Shown one piece after another: positions 6,661 to 7,494 of a DNA stretch of 7,494 bases. Made by a program: the position numbers and the translations under genes. The notes under the pieces are model-generated. The model had not been told where the DNA came from. It was given only the letters and a program-made list of their open reading frames with translations, and ran no database searches. This stretch comes from JBMZCV01 sp049613665 (lineage in GTDB: Bacteria > Bacteroidota > Bacteroidia > Chitinophagales > UBA2359). Location of the stretch: NCBI GenBank assembly GCA_049613665.1, contig JBMZCV010000216.1:1-7494 (forward strand), read 5' to 3'. Position 1 is the first letter of the stretch, and the number at the start of each line of letters is the position of its first letter.

Positions 6661-7494
6661 ATGCAAAACAATAAACTACTTTTTTTATTTATGATGTGCT
6701 GTTTTGGCTTATATACGCAAGTGAGTAAGGCACAAGTTTCGGAAAGCGACTCGCTGGAGTTGGTAAATTTTTATTACGCTACTAGTGGCGATAATTGGAA
6801 TAATAATTCTGGTTGGTTAGTTGAGCCTGTGAGTGAGTGGTATGGAATTACATTGACGGATGATGGAAGTGCTGTAAAAGAAATTTTTATTTCATTTAAT
6901 AATTTGACAGGAAATACTCCAAATTTAAACCTGCAATATTTGGAAGTTTTAGGATTACATCATAATCAATTAATAGGAAACATTCCAGATTTTAGTAATT
7001 TACCAAATCTAATTACATTACATTTGAATAACAACTTATTGATAGGAAATATTCCAGATTTTAATAATTTGCCAAATCTAATTATCTTATATTTAAATGA
7101 CAACCTATTAACAAGCAATATTCCAAATTTTAGCAACTTACCTTATTTATCTTCCCTTGTATTGAGAAATAATCTTTTAACTGGAAATATTCCTAATTTT
7201 GATAATTTACCCAATTTGAGTTTTTTATGGATAAACAATAATCAATTAGTAGGAACTATTCCAAATTTTACTAGTTTTCTGAACTTAGAAGAAATACACA
7301 TTACCAATAATCAAATAACAGGAACTATTCCAAGTTTTACTTTACCTTCTTTAAAGGTATTGCAAGTAGATAGTAATGAATTAACAGGTAGCATTCCTGA
7401 TTTTAATTTACCAAACTTGCGTGATTTATATCTTTCAAATAATGAATTAACAGGTAGCATTCCTGATTTTAATTTACCAAACTTGCGTGATTTA
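6661..7494 (+). CDS. Secreted leucine-rich-repeat protein, 3' end beyond the window
   Basis: The frame is open from ATG 6661 to the window edge: 278 codons with no stop. Residues 1-24 form a signal peptide (MQNNKLLFLFMMCCFG core, ending SKA|Q). An N-terminal cap follows, with SDSLELVNFYYATSGDNWNN, a GW, and a WYGITL strand, as seen in bacterial LRR proteins of the 'LxGxIP' type. From about residue 80, nine leucine-rich repeats are visible, with the repeat proline at 87, 109, 132, 155, 178, 201, 224, 246 and 268, so units are 22-23 residues long. Such domains usually bind proteins or glycans. Many Bacteroidota proteins of this type end in a type IX secretion sorting domain, but that end is not in view. 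It follows the bshA terminator and has its own likely promoter. The ligand cannot be told from the sequence. Confidence 0.88.
   Translation, partial: MQNNKLLFLFMMCCFGLYTQVSKAQVSESDSLELVNFYYATSGDNWNNNSGWLVEPVSEWYGITLTDDGSAVKEIFISFNNLTGNTPNLNLQYLEVLGLHHNQLIGNIPDFSNLPNLITLHLNNNLLIGNIPDFNNLPNLIILYLNDNLLTSNIPNFSNLPYLSSLVLRNNLLTGNIPNFDNLPNLSFLWINNNQLVGTIPNFTSFLNLEEIHITNNQITGTIPSFTLPSLKVLQVDSNELTGSIPDFNLPNLRDLYLSNNELTGSIPDFNLPNLRDL
7374..7494 (+). repeat. Identical tandem 66-bp LRR repeat, second copy cut by the window end
   Basis: Bases 7374-7428 are repeated without a mismatch at 7440-7494, a 55-bp identity with a 66-bp period (22 codons); the comparison stops only because the window ends. The unit encodes NELTGSIPDFNLPNLRDL plus a short spacer. 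Earlier repeats of the gene are more diverged and mostly 69 bp long, so this pair was duplicated or homogenised recently. Confidence 0.9.

Overview
The window looks like chromosomal DNA from an AT-rich member of the Bacteroidota, perhaps a Cytophagales-type gliding or marine bacterium. Four things support this. The promoters fit the Bacteroidota pattern (TTTG or TTG at -33, TAnnTTTG at -7). Start codons lack convincing Shine-Dalgarno sequences. A bacillithiol synthesis gene (bshA) is present. Two large secreted repeat proteins have signal peptides ending in A|Q. The lineage is an inference from these traits, not from a marker gene.

Layout, left to right. 1-293 carries no gene but holds an intrinsic terminator for leftward transcription. 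294-1904 (minus) is pyrG, CTP synthase, complete. 1905-2287 is a divergent promoter region with one recognisable promoter for each direction. 2288-4879 (plus) is a large exported protein: a signal peptide, a seven-repeat beta-propeller-like region, a low-complexity linker, two Ig-like domains and a C-terminal caspase-like (C14) protease domain with an intact His/Cys dyad. 4880-5146 is a gene-free spacer full of inverted repeats and bounded by a perfect 12-bp inverted repeat. 5147-6304 (plus) is bshA, ending at a strong terminator. 6373-6660 is AT-rich spacer with a probable promoter. From 6661 to the window edge runs the 5' part of a secreted leucine-rich-repeat protein whose last two visible repeats are identical in DNA.

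The genes do not form an obvious pathway. pyrG (nucleotide synthesis) and bshA (low-molecular-weight thiol synthesis) are core metabolism. The caspase-like and LRR proteins are exported accessory proteins with probable binding scaffolds. The most unusual items are the exported propeller/Ig/caspase protein, the inverted-repeat-bounded spacer ending 8 bp before bshA, and the recently duplicated LRR unit. I saw no rRNA, tRNA, CRISPR array, phage gene or intact insertion sequence, and nothing that proves a wholly new system.
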